Shown: positions 7,829-14,939 of the stretch, piece by piece
Numbering within the stretch: position 1 is the stretch's first letter
Layout of the letters: each line of letters starts with the position of its first letter
From: Alphaproteobacteria bacterium MarineAlpha10_Bin2
Lineage (GTDB): Bacteria > Pseudomonadota > Alphaproteobacteria > UBA828
Assembly (NCBI GenBank): GCA_002937555.1
Contig: PTKB01000025.1
Span: forward strand, 1-16,206
DNA length: 16,206 bases
Direction: 5' to 3'
Position numbers and translations under genes: made by a program
Notes under the pieces: model-generated
What the model saw: only the letters and a program-made list of their open reading frames with translations
Databases searched by the model: none
Told to the model about the DNA's origin: nothing

Positions 7829-7853
7829 AGCACATTTAAGCTTCGTTAGCACA
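7829..7853. repeat. Direct repeat AGCACA in the divergent region
   Basis: AGCACA occurs at 7829-7834 and again at 7848-7853, start-to-start 19 bases, roughly two helical turns. The two copies flank an AAGCTT palindrome (7838-7843). They lie just upstream of the SDR operon and before the divergent membrane-protein gene. A paired regulator site is possible, but the repeat is short and could be chance. No convincing -35/-10 pair was found beside it. Confidence 0.25.
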
Positions 7854-7938
7854 CCTAATGCATAGTTGCGGATGCAGGATATTTGTCCGCCGCCGGTGCG
7901 GCGGGATGGGCAGGCTTGTCTGTTTGATCATAATTGAA

Positions 7939-8775
7939 ATGCGCCGCAATATCGCTGCCAGAGACGGGTTTCATTGCCGACTCATTCGGGCGGTTGGCGC
8001 CGCGGCGCTGTCGCTCGTGATTCTTGCCCTGCCGGGCGGCGCCGGACAGGCCGGCGAGGCTGTTAAGGGCGAGCTTTATATTGTCGGCTCACACGATTCC
8101 GAACGAATCGAGCGGGTCGAGTTTCAATATGACGGGCAGAAATTCAACGTTGCGAGCCCGCGGCGCACGCACGATCTCACCGGTTCGGGAGAAGATGTCA
8201 ACGCGTTGTTGGACAGCCTGAGAGGCCGGGACAGAAGTGCATCCCGGCGGCAAATCCGCCGGGTGACGACCGATGCCGCCGGCACCATCAGCCTACCCAA
8301 ACCCGATAGCGGCGCGACGCTGCGTATCGATTTGGAGACATGGCAAGACGCGCCGGCAGAGCCCGCTCTACCGGAACTGCCGTCCATCGGCGGTGCCCTT
8401 TCGGGCGACGACAAATCGCTCAGCCATGTCGCCGTCGAAGGCGATGGCAGCGCTTATTATTTCGGCGTGGACAATCAGGCCGGCGGCACCTTCGGCAAAA
8501 TCGACTTGGTAACCAACGTCACCACGCGGCTGCTCGCAGGCCTGCCGGCAGCGGCGGATGTGGTGGATGACCCGCAAACCGGCGAGCTGATCGTTATTGG
8601 CGCGGAAGAAATCGCCCAAATCCAACCGGCTCCCGAGGCGAAAATCGTCTCGCGCCATGCAGCGCCGCCAGGCGCAGCGCTCGAATCCGGCGCGGTGGAC
8701 GGGGATGGGCATCTGTTCGTCCGCCGCCGCACAAAATTTCACCGCCACCGCGCGGCCGACGGTTACCTGGATTGA
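7939..8775 (+). CDS. Exported/membrane sensor-like protein, N-terminal part
   Basis: I do not recognise this gene by name. Read from the ATG at 7939 it starts with a signal peptide or signal anchor: a basic N-region (MRRNIAARDGFHCRLIR), a hydrophobic core (AAALSLVILAL) and a plausible cleavage after AGQA at residue 38. The following region has short repeated strands such as LSHVAVEGDGSAYYFGVDN, FGKIDLVTNVTTRLL and DPQTGELIVIG, suggestive of a beta-propeller-like periplasmic domain. The frame runs open back to 7858, but nothing before 7939 resembles a better start, and no good ribosome binding site is visible at any candidate. The final 18 residues (RRRTKFHRHR and so on) are unlike the rest. 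Shifting frame by one base at about 8722 instead continues smoothly into the downstream membrane segment, so this is probably the first part of one larger gene. Confidence 0.6.
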   Translation: MRRNIAARDGFHCRLIRAVGAAALSLVILALPGGAGQAGEAVKGELYIVGSHDSERIERVEFQYDGQKFNVASPRRTHDLTGSGEDVNALLDSLRGRDRSASRRQIRRVTTDAAGTISLPKPDSGATLRIDLETWQDAPAEPALPELPSIGGALSGDDKSLSHVAVEGDGSAYYFGVDNQAGGTFGKIDLVTNVTTRLLAGLPAAADVVDDPQTGELIVIGAEEIAQIQPAPEAKIVSRHAAPPGAALESGAVDGDGHLFVRRRTKFHRHRAADGYLD

Positions 8776-10066
8776 TGCCGTAATCGTGCTGGCGGCCATT
8801 CTCGCACTCTCTTCGGTGTTTCTCGTCCTCCGCTTCCGTCGGGCCGACCGGACACTCCGACTGGCCGTCCTGATCTCATGTCCGGCGGCCGCGGGATGGA
8901 GCGGATATTTGCTTTATGCGCGATTCGCCGACGGCGCAGATGTGACGCTGCTGCAGGCGATTGTCGCGCTTCTGGCGGGCGCCGCGATTTGCGCCGCCCT
9001 GCCGTTGTTCGGACGCGCGCACGGCGGCGATGAGGCGCGCGGCGAGCGACTGGGCGGCGCGGGAGAGGAACTCGTCTATTCACGCTGGCCCGAGGATTGG
9101 TCCCAACTAAAACGCCTGGTTGACAGCATGAGCGCCGCGGAACGGGCGGAATTGAGTGGCAAGATCGAGAGCAATCCGGCTTGGCTGGACGATGCTCAAG
9201 GCTTGATCCACCGGCCGGTGCGGGGCGGTTTGTCGGAGCTGCGCGGTAGCGAGGCGTTCGGTGCGGCGCTGGCCCAATTCGCCGGCGGCCAGTCCCACAG
9301 CGAATGGCGCGGCGAAGATACGGACGGCCTGAACCTCCAGGTCCGGCACCGATTGAAGACGCGCGCAAAGGCGGATTGGTCGTGCGTCATCGTTGAGGCA
9401 TCGGCCGATGATGTGCTGGGCGCGGAGGCGTCCGCTCATGCACCCTCAGCGTGCCGGGAAGAAATAGAATCGACACGCAGCCTGGATGGGCGGAATAAAA
9501 AGAAGCGTCATGGCAAGAAACGGCTTCAAACACTGGGCGACATCGCCGCGGATGTCGGCTTTTTCGACATACGCTGGATGTTCGAGGGCGTGGCGCGGCG
9601 CATCGTCGAGGACGGCGCCACGACCCGGCTCCATCTCGACGCCGCGGAGGGCTTGCGTATGGCCGGTGATGCGGATTCCGCCGGCGCCGTACTCGAAGAT
9701 GTGCTGCGCGCGACGCTCGCTTCCGAGCACGGGCACGGCACGGCACCGCCATCGCTCGCCGTCATGGCTTACGAGGAAAAGGGCGAAATTCGTTTCATTG
9801 CTTTTAGGAGCGGCGGCGAAGCAGGGGATGAAAGTCCCATCCCGCTATCTGGTGCGGCGCTGCAGGAGGCAAGCGACGCGGCGGCGAAGAATGGTGGGCG
9901 TGTCTGGTTGGAGCCGGGCGCCGCAGAGCAAGTTTGCAGCTTTACGCTCGCCGGCAGGGCGCCGAACACGGTTCAGCAGCGCGCAAAGAGGCGTTCGGGC
10001 TGGCGCCCTGCGCAGCCCGAGGCGGTCTGGAGCAAGCGATCGCAAGGCGATGCTTCGCGGTTTTGA
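8597..10066 (+). CDS. Membrane protein with degenerate histidine-kinase-like ATPase domain, C-terminal part
   Basis: No gene name is recognised. The frame is open from 8597, but its first 40 or so residues are basic low-complexity sequence overlapping the propeller-like region in another frame, so genuine coding probably begins near 8722. From there: a probable transmembrane helix (IDAVIVLAAILALSSVFLVL), two more (LAVLISCPAAAGWSGYLLYA; LLQAIVALLAGAAICAAL), a PAS-like cytoplasmic stretch (about 9090-9430) and a C-terminal domain (about 9559-9962). That domain follows the histidine-kinase ATPase plan: FFDIRWMFEGVARRIVED, then LHLDAAEGLRMAGDADSAG, an N-box position, and GGRVWLE followed by FTLAGRAP. 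The N-box reads VLEDVLRATLAS, lacking the conserved asparagines. No HExRTPL phosphoacceptor helix is visible. It therefore looks like a non-catalytic sensor kinase relative. It ends three bases before the convergent gene. Confidence 0.6.
   Translation: MARKKSPKSNRLPRRKSSRAMQRRQAQRSNPARWTGMGICSSAAAQNFTATARPTVTWIDAVIVLAAILALSSVFLVLRFRRADRTLRLAVLISCPAAAGWSGYLLYARFADGADVTLLQAIVALLAGAAICAALPLFGRAHGGDEARGERLGGAGEELVYSRWPEDWSQLKRLVDSMSAAERAELSGKIESNPAWLDDAQGLIHRPVRGGLSELRGSEAFGAALAQFAGGQSHSEWRGEDTDGLNLQVRHRLKTRAKADWSCVIVEASADDVLGAEASAHAPSACREEIESTRSLDGRNKKKRHGKKRLQTLGDIAADVGFFDIRWMFEGVARRIVEDGATTRLHLDAAEGLRMAGDADSAGAVLEDVLRATLASEHGHGTAPPSLAVMAYEEKGEIRFIAFRSGGEAGDESPIPLSGAALQEASDAAAKNGGRVWLEPGAAEQVCSFTLAGRAPNTVQQRAKRRSGWRPAQPEAVWSKRSQGDASRF
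8719..8731 (+). other. Probable frameshift site joining the two halves of one gene
   Basis: At the sequence GTCCGCCGCCGCA, dropping one C moves reading from the upstream frame (ending ...DGDGHLFV) to the downstream frame (starting AAAQNFTATARPTVTWIDAV...). Both frame tails beyond this point read as shadow sequence. The joined product would be about 708 residues: signal peptide, propeller-like domain, membrane helices, PAS-like region and kinase-like ATPase. A natural mutation at the CCG repeat or a base-calling error are both possible. Confidence 0.6.
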
Positions 10067-10069
10067 CGC

Positions 10070-10813
10070 CTATTCGAAGCTGTCCGGTTTCTTTGCGCCG
10101 ACGCGGGTCCAGTAATTCTCCGGAATCAGTTCGGGCTTTTTATAGAACCGCCAACGGCAGGGCTTGGACGCGTCGGGGTCGAATTCGGTGACCCACAGGG
10201 GATAGCCGCCCCACTCGATGGGGAGGATTTCGTTCACCGCGCAATGGGTGCAGTAATAGGGCACGTCCTTGCGCCCCCACGACCACGGATGCGCCTCTTT
10301 GGTGGTGCCGAAATCATAGGGCGGGCCGAGGCGCGACGGCGTCCCGTCTTTTGGGTCACCGCGCCGCATGCGCCCGCCGCTGCCGCACGGGTCCATTACG
10401 ATTGTATATTTCTCATCGTCCTCGGTGACCGATATTTCACCGTCCTGTTCGGGTCCGCAGCGATGGGCGCGCATCATCTCGGCGGTCAGGTCTACTCGGC
10501 TCTTGACCGACATTTTGCGGAACGCCTTCCAGGTGCGGCGCAGCATCCATTTATCCTGGGTCGCGCGCAGCATGGTATAGACCTCGGCCTCGCCGAAGCG
10601 TTCGGCGATATTGCTGAGCATGTCCCACATCCAGTCGCAATAAAGATCGTGCAGCGATTTGAACTCGTCATGCGCGGTGCGCGTTAATTGCTTGGCTTCT
10701 TCGTAACGGCCCGCGTCGATGGCTTCCTCGGCCAGCAGATGGCTCGGCTTGCCGAGCGTGTCCGCCGCGTCGGTGCGCAGCAGGCGCCCGGCGAAATCGC
10801 TTAGTTTGAGCAT
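10070..10813 (-). CDS. Unrecognised cysteine-containing protein, possible metal binder
   Basis: I do not recognise this 247-residue protein. Its N-terminal half (about 1-110) is helical in character (LLAEEAIDAGRYEEAKQLTR; TMLRATQDKWMLRRTWKAF). The C-terminal half carries a pattern of cysteines and histidines: H118-C119 (AHRCGPEQD), C143 (MDPCGSGGRM), H175 (EAHPWSWG), C188-x-x-C191 with H190 (YYCTHCAVNE), and C219. Together with aromatic blocks such as WGGYPLWVTEFDP, this suggests a zinc or iron site. There is no signal peptide or membrane helix. The start at 10813 is 13 bases after the thiolase stop, with GGGAG upstream; the longer open frame reaching into the thiolase gene is rejected. Its place as the last gene after an acyl-CoA ligase and an SCP-x-type thiolase suggests a role in the same pathway, possibly as a partner of the thiolase. 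Confidence 0.75.
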   Translation of the reverse strand: MLKLSDFAGRLLRTDAADTLGKPSHLLAEEAIDAGRYEEAKQLTRTAHDEFKSLHDLYCDWMWDMLSNIAERFGEAEVYTMLRATQDKWMLRRTWKAFRKMSVKSRVDLTAEMMRAHRCGPEQDGEISVTEDDEKYTIVMDPCGSGGRMRRGDPKDGTPSRLGPPYDFGTTKEAHPWSWGRKDVPYYCTHCAVNEILPIEWGGYPLWVTEFDPDASKPCRWRFYKKPELIPENYWTRVGAKKPDSFE

Positions 10814-10826
10814 TCCCGGCTCCCGC

Positions 10827-12029
10827 TCAATGCCGTGCCGTGGCGCCGAGGATGGTAACGACGGCTGCGGCGGCGTCATGGCCGATCCAACCGCCGCCAT
10901 TCTCGGCGAGGCCGATGCGCGCACCTTCGGTCTGGCGCGGGCCGGCGCGGCCGCGCAGTTGATCGGCCAATTCCACCAATTGCGCCGCACCCGTGGCGCC
11001 GATCGGGTGGCCTTTGCTAATGAGGCCGCCGCTCGGATTGACCGGCATGGCGCCGCCGAGCGCGGTGCGCCCGGAATGGAGCAGCGCCACCGCCTCGCCG
11101 GGCGCGCACAGGCCAAGCTGTTCGGAGAGGATGAATTCGGCCGGCGCGGCGGCGTCATGCAACTCGACGACGCTCAAATCCTCCGGCCCCAAACCTGCCG
11201 CCTCATACGCGGCGCGTGATGCCGCCGTGGCGACCGGCGGCGCTTCCGGATCGTCGCCTTGGCCCGAGCGGATTTCAGTGGCGAGGATGTCGACCGGCTG
11301 GATATCCCGCTTCGCCGCCGCTTGCTCGCTCATCACCACCAGGGCGGCGGCGCCGTCGCCAATGGAAGAGCACATCATCAAGGTGATTGGATCGGCAATC
11401 ATGCGGCTCGACAGCACCTCGTCGATATCGACATCGGCGCGGAACTGGGCGATCGGATTGAGCGCTCCGGCATGGCGCTGTTTGACGGAGATTCGGGCGA
11501 AATCCTCCACCGTAGCGCCGCTAGCCGTCATATAGTCGCGCGCGACGCTCGAATAGAGATCCATGAATACCGATCCGGTGCCGGCGCCGTCCGGAGATAT
11601 GCGCGCCTTCAGCGCCTCCAACTCGTCCAAATCCGCTGCCGCCTCCAGGGCGTTGATCGGCTTGGTGCGGTCTTCGTTGCTCATCTTCTCCGCACCGATC
11701 GCGAGCGCCACTTCGGCGCTGCCCGAGGCGACTGCCATACGGGCGAGATGAAAGGCGGTGGAAGACGAGGCGCAGGCATTTTCCACATTGACGATGGGCT
11801 TGCCGAGAAGGCCTGTGTACCGGAGCGCCACCTGGCCGCGTACGCATTCCTGTCCGTTCAACAGGCCGCCCGCGGCATTGCCGAAAAACACCATCTCGAT
11901 ATCGTCGATCTCCACCGCCGCGTCATTCAGTGCGTCAGCGACCGCGCGCTCGGCGAGCGAGCGCACGCCCGAGTCCATGAATTTGCCGAACGGCGTGATT
12001 CCCGTTCCGCCAATCATCGCTTTACGCAT
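10827..12029 (-). CDS. SCP-x-type thiolase family protein (acetyl-CoA acetyltransferase-like)
   Basis: This 400-residue protein belongs to the non-specific lipid-transfer/SCP-x branch of thiolases, which cleave or form beta-ketoacyl-CoA. The nucleophilic cysteine is C86 in NVENACASSSTAF, the HDxx-block histidine is H291 in VELHDAAAPAEF, and the GHP histidine is H341 in NPSGGLISKGHPIGATGAAQ. Where biosynthetic thiolases have a second catalytic cysteine in C-x-GGG, this protein has ENGGG (N377), so proton transfer must differ or the activity may be atypical. I chose the ATG at 12029 because GGAGAG on this strand (12036-12041) lies six bases before it; it directly abuts the alternative ATG at 12035. 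It lies 15 bases after the ligase gene and 13 before the cysteine-containing gene, forming an operon. Confidence 0.88.
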   Translation of the reverse strand: MRKAMIGGTGITPFGKFMDSGVRSLAERAVADALNDAAVEIDDIEMVFFGNAAGGLLNGQECVRGQVALRYTGLLGKPIVNVENACASSSTAFHLARMAVASGSAEVALAIGAEKMSNEDRTKPINALEAAADLDELEALKARISPDGAGTGSVFMDLYSSVARDYMTASGATVEDFARISVKQRHAGALNPIAQFRADVDIDEVLSSRMIADPITLMMCSSIGDGAAALVVMSEQAAAKRDIQPVDILATEIRSGQGDDPEAPPVATAASRAAYEAAGLGPEDLSVVELHDAAAPAEFILSEQLGLCAPGEAVALLHSGRTALGGAMPVNPSGGLISKGHPIGATGAAQLVELADQLRGRAGPRQTEGARIGLAENGGGWIGHDAAAAVVTILGATARH

Positions 12030-12044
12030 GCTCATCTCTCCAAT

Positions 12045-13598
12045 TCATATCTTGCGCTCATGGCCGGCCCAGAAGCGCTCCCGGACCTTTCGCTTCAGCA
12101 CCTTGCCGACGCCGCTACGCGGTAATTCGTCCCAAATCTCGACCGTCTTCGGCGTCTTGTAGGCGGAGAGCCCATTCTTGCACAGCGCGATAATTTCCGC
12201 CTCCGAGACGGTCTCCCCGGCTTTCAGCTCGACCACCGCCTTCACCGCCTCGCCCCATTTCTCGTCGGGCACTCCGATCACCGCGCAATCCTGCACCGCC
12301 GGGTGGCTCCAAATCAGGCGTTCAATCTCGATCGGGAAGACGTTGAGCCCGCCCGAAATGATCATATCCTTTTTTCTGTCGACAATGTAGACGAAGCCGT
12401 CTTCGTCCTTGTAGCCGATATCGCCGGTATGGTGCCAGCCGTGCTGGCGGTTGGCTTCGCTGCCTTCGGGATCGCCGTAATAGCCAAGTGAAACCAATGA
12501 GCCGCGCACAACGATCTCGCCCCATGCGCCCTGGGCGACGAGATTGCCATCGTCGTCCATCATCTCGACTTTGACGAACACGGGAGGCCGGCCGCAGCTT
12601 GTCAGGCGCTTTTCCTTGTCCGGATCGCCGAGCGCCTCGAGGTGGTCGGCGGGCGAGAGGATGCCGATGGTGCAAGGACACTCGGCTTGGCCGTAAATCT
12701 GCGACATGCACGGTCCGAACAGATCGATCGCCTGTTTCACCTTATCCGCCGACATCGGCGCGCCGCCATAAACCAGGTAATCCATGGCCGAGAAATCGAA
12801 TTCGCGTGCGCGCGGATGGGCCAACATCATGTAAATCACGGTCGGCGGCAGAAACGTGTGGGTGACGCGGTATTTGTGCATTGTTTCGAGAACCGCGAGC
12901 GGCTCGGCCCGCGGGATGCACACCACGGTGCCACCGAAAGCCATGGCGGGCCAGGCGAAAACGCCGGCGCCGTGCGACATCGCCGAGGCGATCAGATACA
13001 CCGGCGGCTTCTTGACCGGCATATGGGAATAGACATTGGCGCACCATGCCTCCCAGGTGAGATTGGACCACATGGCGCCCTTGGGCTGGCCGGTCGTGCC
13101 GCCCGACGTAAAATGGCTGATCACCTTGTCGCGGTAGTCCGGCAACTCGGGCGCCTCGGCCTCGAATCCGGCGATGAATTCGCCGAAATAGGGGTGGCTC
13201 ATGCCGGGTTTGTCGAGACAGATGACATGTTTCAGTTTGGGGCATGCCGCCTCGATGCGGGCGATCTCGCTCTCGAAGCTGGAATGGTAGAACAGCCACT
13301 CTGCATGGCGGTCGTTGATGACATAGACATTCTCGTCGATCGAGGCCAACGCGGCGAGGCCGACCCAGGCGCCGCCGGCGCGCGCGGCGCCGATCCAGGC
13401 CTCGAATGCCGGCGTTCCGTTGGGGCTGAGAATGGCCACCGCATCCTCGACCTTGAGGCCGCCGGCGATCAACGCGTTGGCGGTGCGGTGGCTGCGTGCG
13501 CTCACGTCGCGGTAGCTGTGTTCGCCGTCGGCGTCGATCAGGCAGGCGCGCTCGGGATAATAGCGCAAGCCGCGTTCGAAATAGTCGATCAGGCGCAT
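12045..13598 (-). CDS. AMP-forming acyl-CoA ligase (fatty/aryl acid-CoA synthetase family)
   Basis: The 517-residue product is an ANL-superfamily acid-CoA ligase that activates a carboxylic acid through an acyl-adenylate and then forms the CoA thioester. Core motifs are in order: TSGGTTGQPKG at 164-174 (phosphate loop), YGQAE at 302-306, TGDIG at 391-395, then VDRKKDMIISGGLNVFPIE at about 406-424 (hinge and CoA-site region), and the catalytic lysine K499 in SGVGKVLKRKVR. The ATG at 13598 is chosen because GGGGA (minus strand of 13605-13609) precedes it by six bases and MRLIDYFERGLRYYPER fits the family N-terminus; a TTG at 13616 has no ribosome binding site. It is the first gene of a leftward operon with the thiolase and is divergent from the acyl-CoA dehydrogenase. 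Chain length or ring preference cannot be read from sequence. Confidence 0.93.
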   Translation of the reverse strand: MRLIDYFERGLRYYPERACLIDADGEHSYRDVSARSHRTANALIAGGLKVEDAVAILSPNGTPAFEAWIGAARAGGAWVGLAALASIDENVYVINDRHAEWLFYHSSFESEIARIEAACPKLKHVICLDKPGMSHPYFGEFIAGFEAEAPELPDYRDKVISHFTSGGTTGQPKGAMWSNLTWEAWCANVYSHMPVKKPPVYLIASAMSHGAGVFAWPAMAFGGTVVCIPRAEPLAVLETMHKYRVTHTFLPPTVIYMMLAHPRAREFDFSAMDYLVYGGAPMSADKVKQAIDLFGPCMSQIYGQAECPCTIGILSPADHLEALGDPDKEKRLTSCGRPPVFVKVEMMDDDGNLVAQGAWGEIVVRGSLVSLGYYGDPEGSEANRQHGWHHTGDIGYKDEDGFVYIVDRKKDMIISGGLNVFPIEIERLIWSHPAVQDCAVIGVPDEKWGEAVKAVVELKAGETVSEAEIIALCKNGLSAYKTPKTVEIWDELPRSGVGKVLKRKVRERFWAGHERKI

Positions 13599-13666
13599 CG
13601 ATGATCCCCAGGGCAACGCCGCATCGGAAAGCGGTCTCGTTTCCTACTAAAAATGTCTGATAATTT

Positions 13667-13680
13667 CAAACGAGCGTTTG
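13667..13680. promoter_or_regulatory. Inverted repeat, probable regulator operator
   Basis: CAAACG-AG-CGTTTG is a perfect six-base inverted repeat in the 183-base region between the divergent ligase and acyl-CoA dehydrogenase genes. It is of the size and AAACGnnCGTTT type seen with TetR-family repressors of acyl-CoA catabolism. On the minus strand its last three bases form part of TTGAAA, a possible -35 element of the ligase operon. No regulator gene lies in the window. Confidence 0.5.
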
Positions 13681-13714
13681 GTCATCGACGCAATTTCCTG
13701 TTTGGCGCGATGTC

Positions 13715-13743
13715 TTGCACGCGGTATTTGCGTGCTATATAGA
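13715..13743 (+). promoter_or_regulatory. Sigma-70-like promoter for the acyl-CoA dehydrogenase operon
   Basis: TTGCAC at 13715-13720 and TATAGA at 13738-13743 are separated by 17 bases, the optimal spacing. This would start transcription near 13750, about 30 bases before the acyl-CoA dehydrogenase ATG. The inverted repeat at 13667-13680 lies upstream of the -35 element. Confidence 0.55.
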
Positions 13744-13781
13744 TTCTAACAAATGTTCAATTGGTAATAAATGAGGCTCTG

Positions 13782-14927
13782 ATGGATTTTTCGCTTAGTT
13801 CGGAGCAGCAGGAAATTCAAAATCTGGCCCGTGACTTCACCCGGGCCGAGATCGCGCCGGCGCAGCTCAAGATGGATGCGGACCACAAATTTCCCTACGA
13901 GCTGTGGCGCAAATGGTCCGATCTCGGCATGGCCGGGATGCTGATCCCGGAGAAATACGGCGGCAGCGGCATCGATCCGCTGACCTATATCCTGGCGCTC
14001 GAGGAAGTCGCTACCGAAAGCAACACCTTCGCACTCATCTGGCAGGTGCATGTCTTGGTGAGCGAAATGTTCCGCAAATTCGCCAGCGCCGAGCAAAAGG
14101 ATCACTGGCTGCCGCTATATTCCAAAGGCGAGAAGCTTGCCGCCTTCGCCCTCACCGAGGCCGGTGCCGGCTCGGATTCCTACGGCATGACGACCAAGGC
14201 CGAACTCGAGGGCAATCAGTGGACCGTGAACGGCACCAAGATCTTCATCAGCAACGCCGGTACCGACATCAGCGACGGCACGGTGCTGATGGCGGTCACC
14301 GGCATGCGTGATGACGGCAAGAAGGAAATCTCCTCTTTCATCATTCCGCAGGACGCGGACGGCTTCACCCTCGGCCAATCGTTCAAGAAGATGGCATGGC
14401 ACGGCATGGACAACCGCGAACTGGTGTTCGAGGATTGCCGCATTCCCGCCGCCAACATCATGGGCGAGCGCGGCGCCGGGTTGCGCCAGGCGCTGGGCGG
14501 GCTCAACCTCGGGCGCATTGCCTTCGGCGCCATCGCCACCGGTCTCTCGCGCGGCTGCTTGGAAGAATCTCTCGCCTACACCAAGCAACGCGAGCAATTC
14601 GGCCAGCCGCTTTCGAGTTTCCAACTGACGCAAGCCAAGCTATCGAACATGGCCTGCGGCCTTGAAGCGTCGCGCCGCCTCACCCATTACGCCGCCTATT
14701 TGTTCAGCAATGACATGGAATGCCGGAAAGAAGCGGCGATGGCGAAACTGTTCGCCAGCCAGCGCTCGACCGAGGCGGCGATGGATGCGTTTCAGCTGCA
14801 TGGCGGCTCGGCCTTCATGGAGGACACCAAGGCCAACCGCTTTTACCGCGAGGCGAAAATCCTCGAGATCGGCGAAGGCACCAACGAAATCCAGCAGCTT
14901 TATATCGCCCGCGAAATGGGTTGTTGA
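13782..14927 (+). CDS. Acyl-CoA dehydrogenase
   Basis: This 381-residue flavoprotein should oxidise an acyl-CoA to the trans-2-enoyl-CoA, passing electrons to electron-transfer flavoprotein. It has the full-length fold: the FAD/substrate signature AFALTEAGAGSDSYGM at 121-136, TKIFISNAG at 152-160, RIAFGAIATG at 245-254, YTKQREQFGQPLSSFQ at 266-281, the QLHGGSAFMED block at 338-348, and the catalytic base E365 in EIGEGTNEIQQ, as in short- and medium-chain enzymes. The ATG at 13782 is chosen because GAGG at 13773-13776 precedes it by five bases; a TTG at 13761 adds seven residues without support. A promoter lies just upstream. It leads an operon with the E1 alpha and beta genes and is divergent from the acyl-CoA ligase, suggesting one shared organic-acid pathway. 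Substrate is not deducible. Confidence 0.95.
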   Translation: MDFSLSSEQQEIQNLARDFTRAEIAPAQLKMDADHKFPYELWRKWSDLGMAGMLIPEKYGGSGIDPLTYILALEEVATESNTFALIWQVHVLVSEMFRKFASAEQKDHWLPLYSKGEKLAAFALTEAGAGSDSYGMTTKAELEGNQWTVNGTKIFISNAGTDISDGTVLMAVTGMRDDGKKEISSFIIPQDADGFTLGQSFKKMAWHGMDNRELVFEDCRIPAANIMGERGAGLRQALGGLNLGRIAFGAIATGLSRGCLEESLAYTKQREQFGQPLSSFQLTQAKLSNMACGLEASRRLTHYAAYLFSNDMECRKEAAMAKLFASQRSTEAAMDAFQLHGGSAFMEDTKANRFYREAKILEIGEGTNEIQQLYIAREMGC

Positions 14928-14939
14928 GGAACCAATCCG

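Noticed and set aside
7802..7852. Longer SDR start at 7852
   Set aside because: It adds 17 residues without fold homology, and the strong GGGAGG sits just before the ATG at 7801.
8715..8735. Programmed +1 ribosomal frameshift as the default explanation
   Set aside because: No stimulatory stem or slow-codon/stop arrangement of a known type is evident; the stop is over 40 bases beyond the repeat. Mutation or sequencing error is simpler.
10814..11158. Upstream extension of the cysteine-containing protein into the thiolase gene
   Set aside because: The extension overlaps well-conserved thiolase sequence in another frame and is low-complexity; the ATG at 10813 gives a compact operon spacing.
12642..13604. 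320-residue open frame on the plus strand opposite the acyl-CoA ligase
   Set aside because: Histidine/arginine-rich shadow sequence with no motif, opposite a clear ANL-family ligase.
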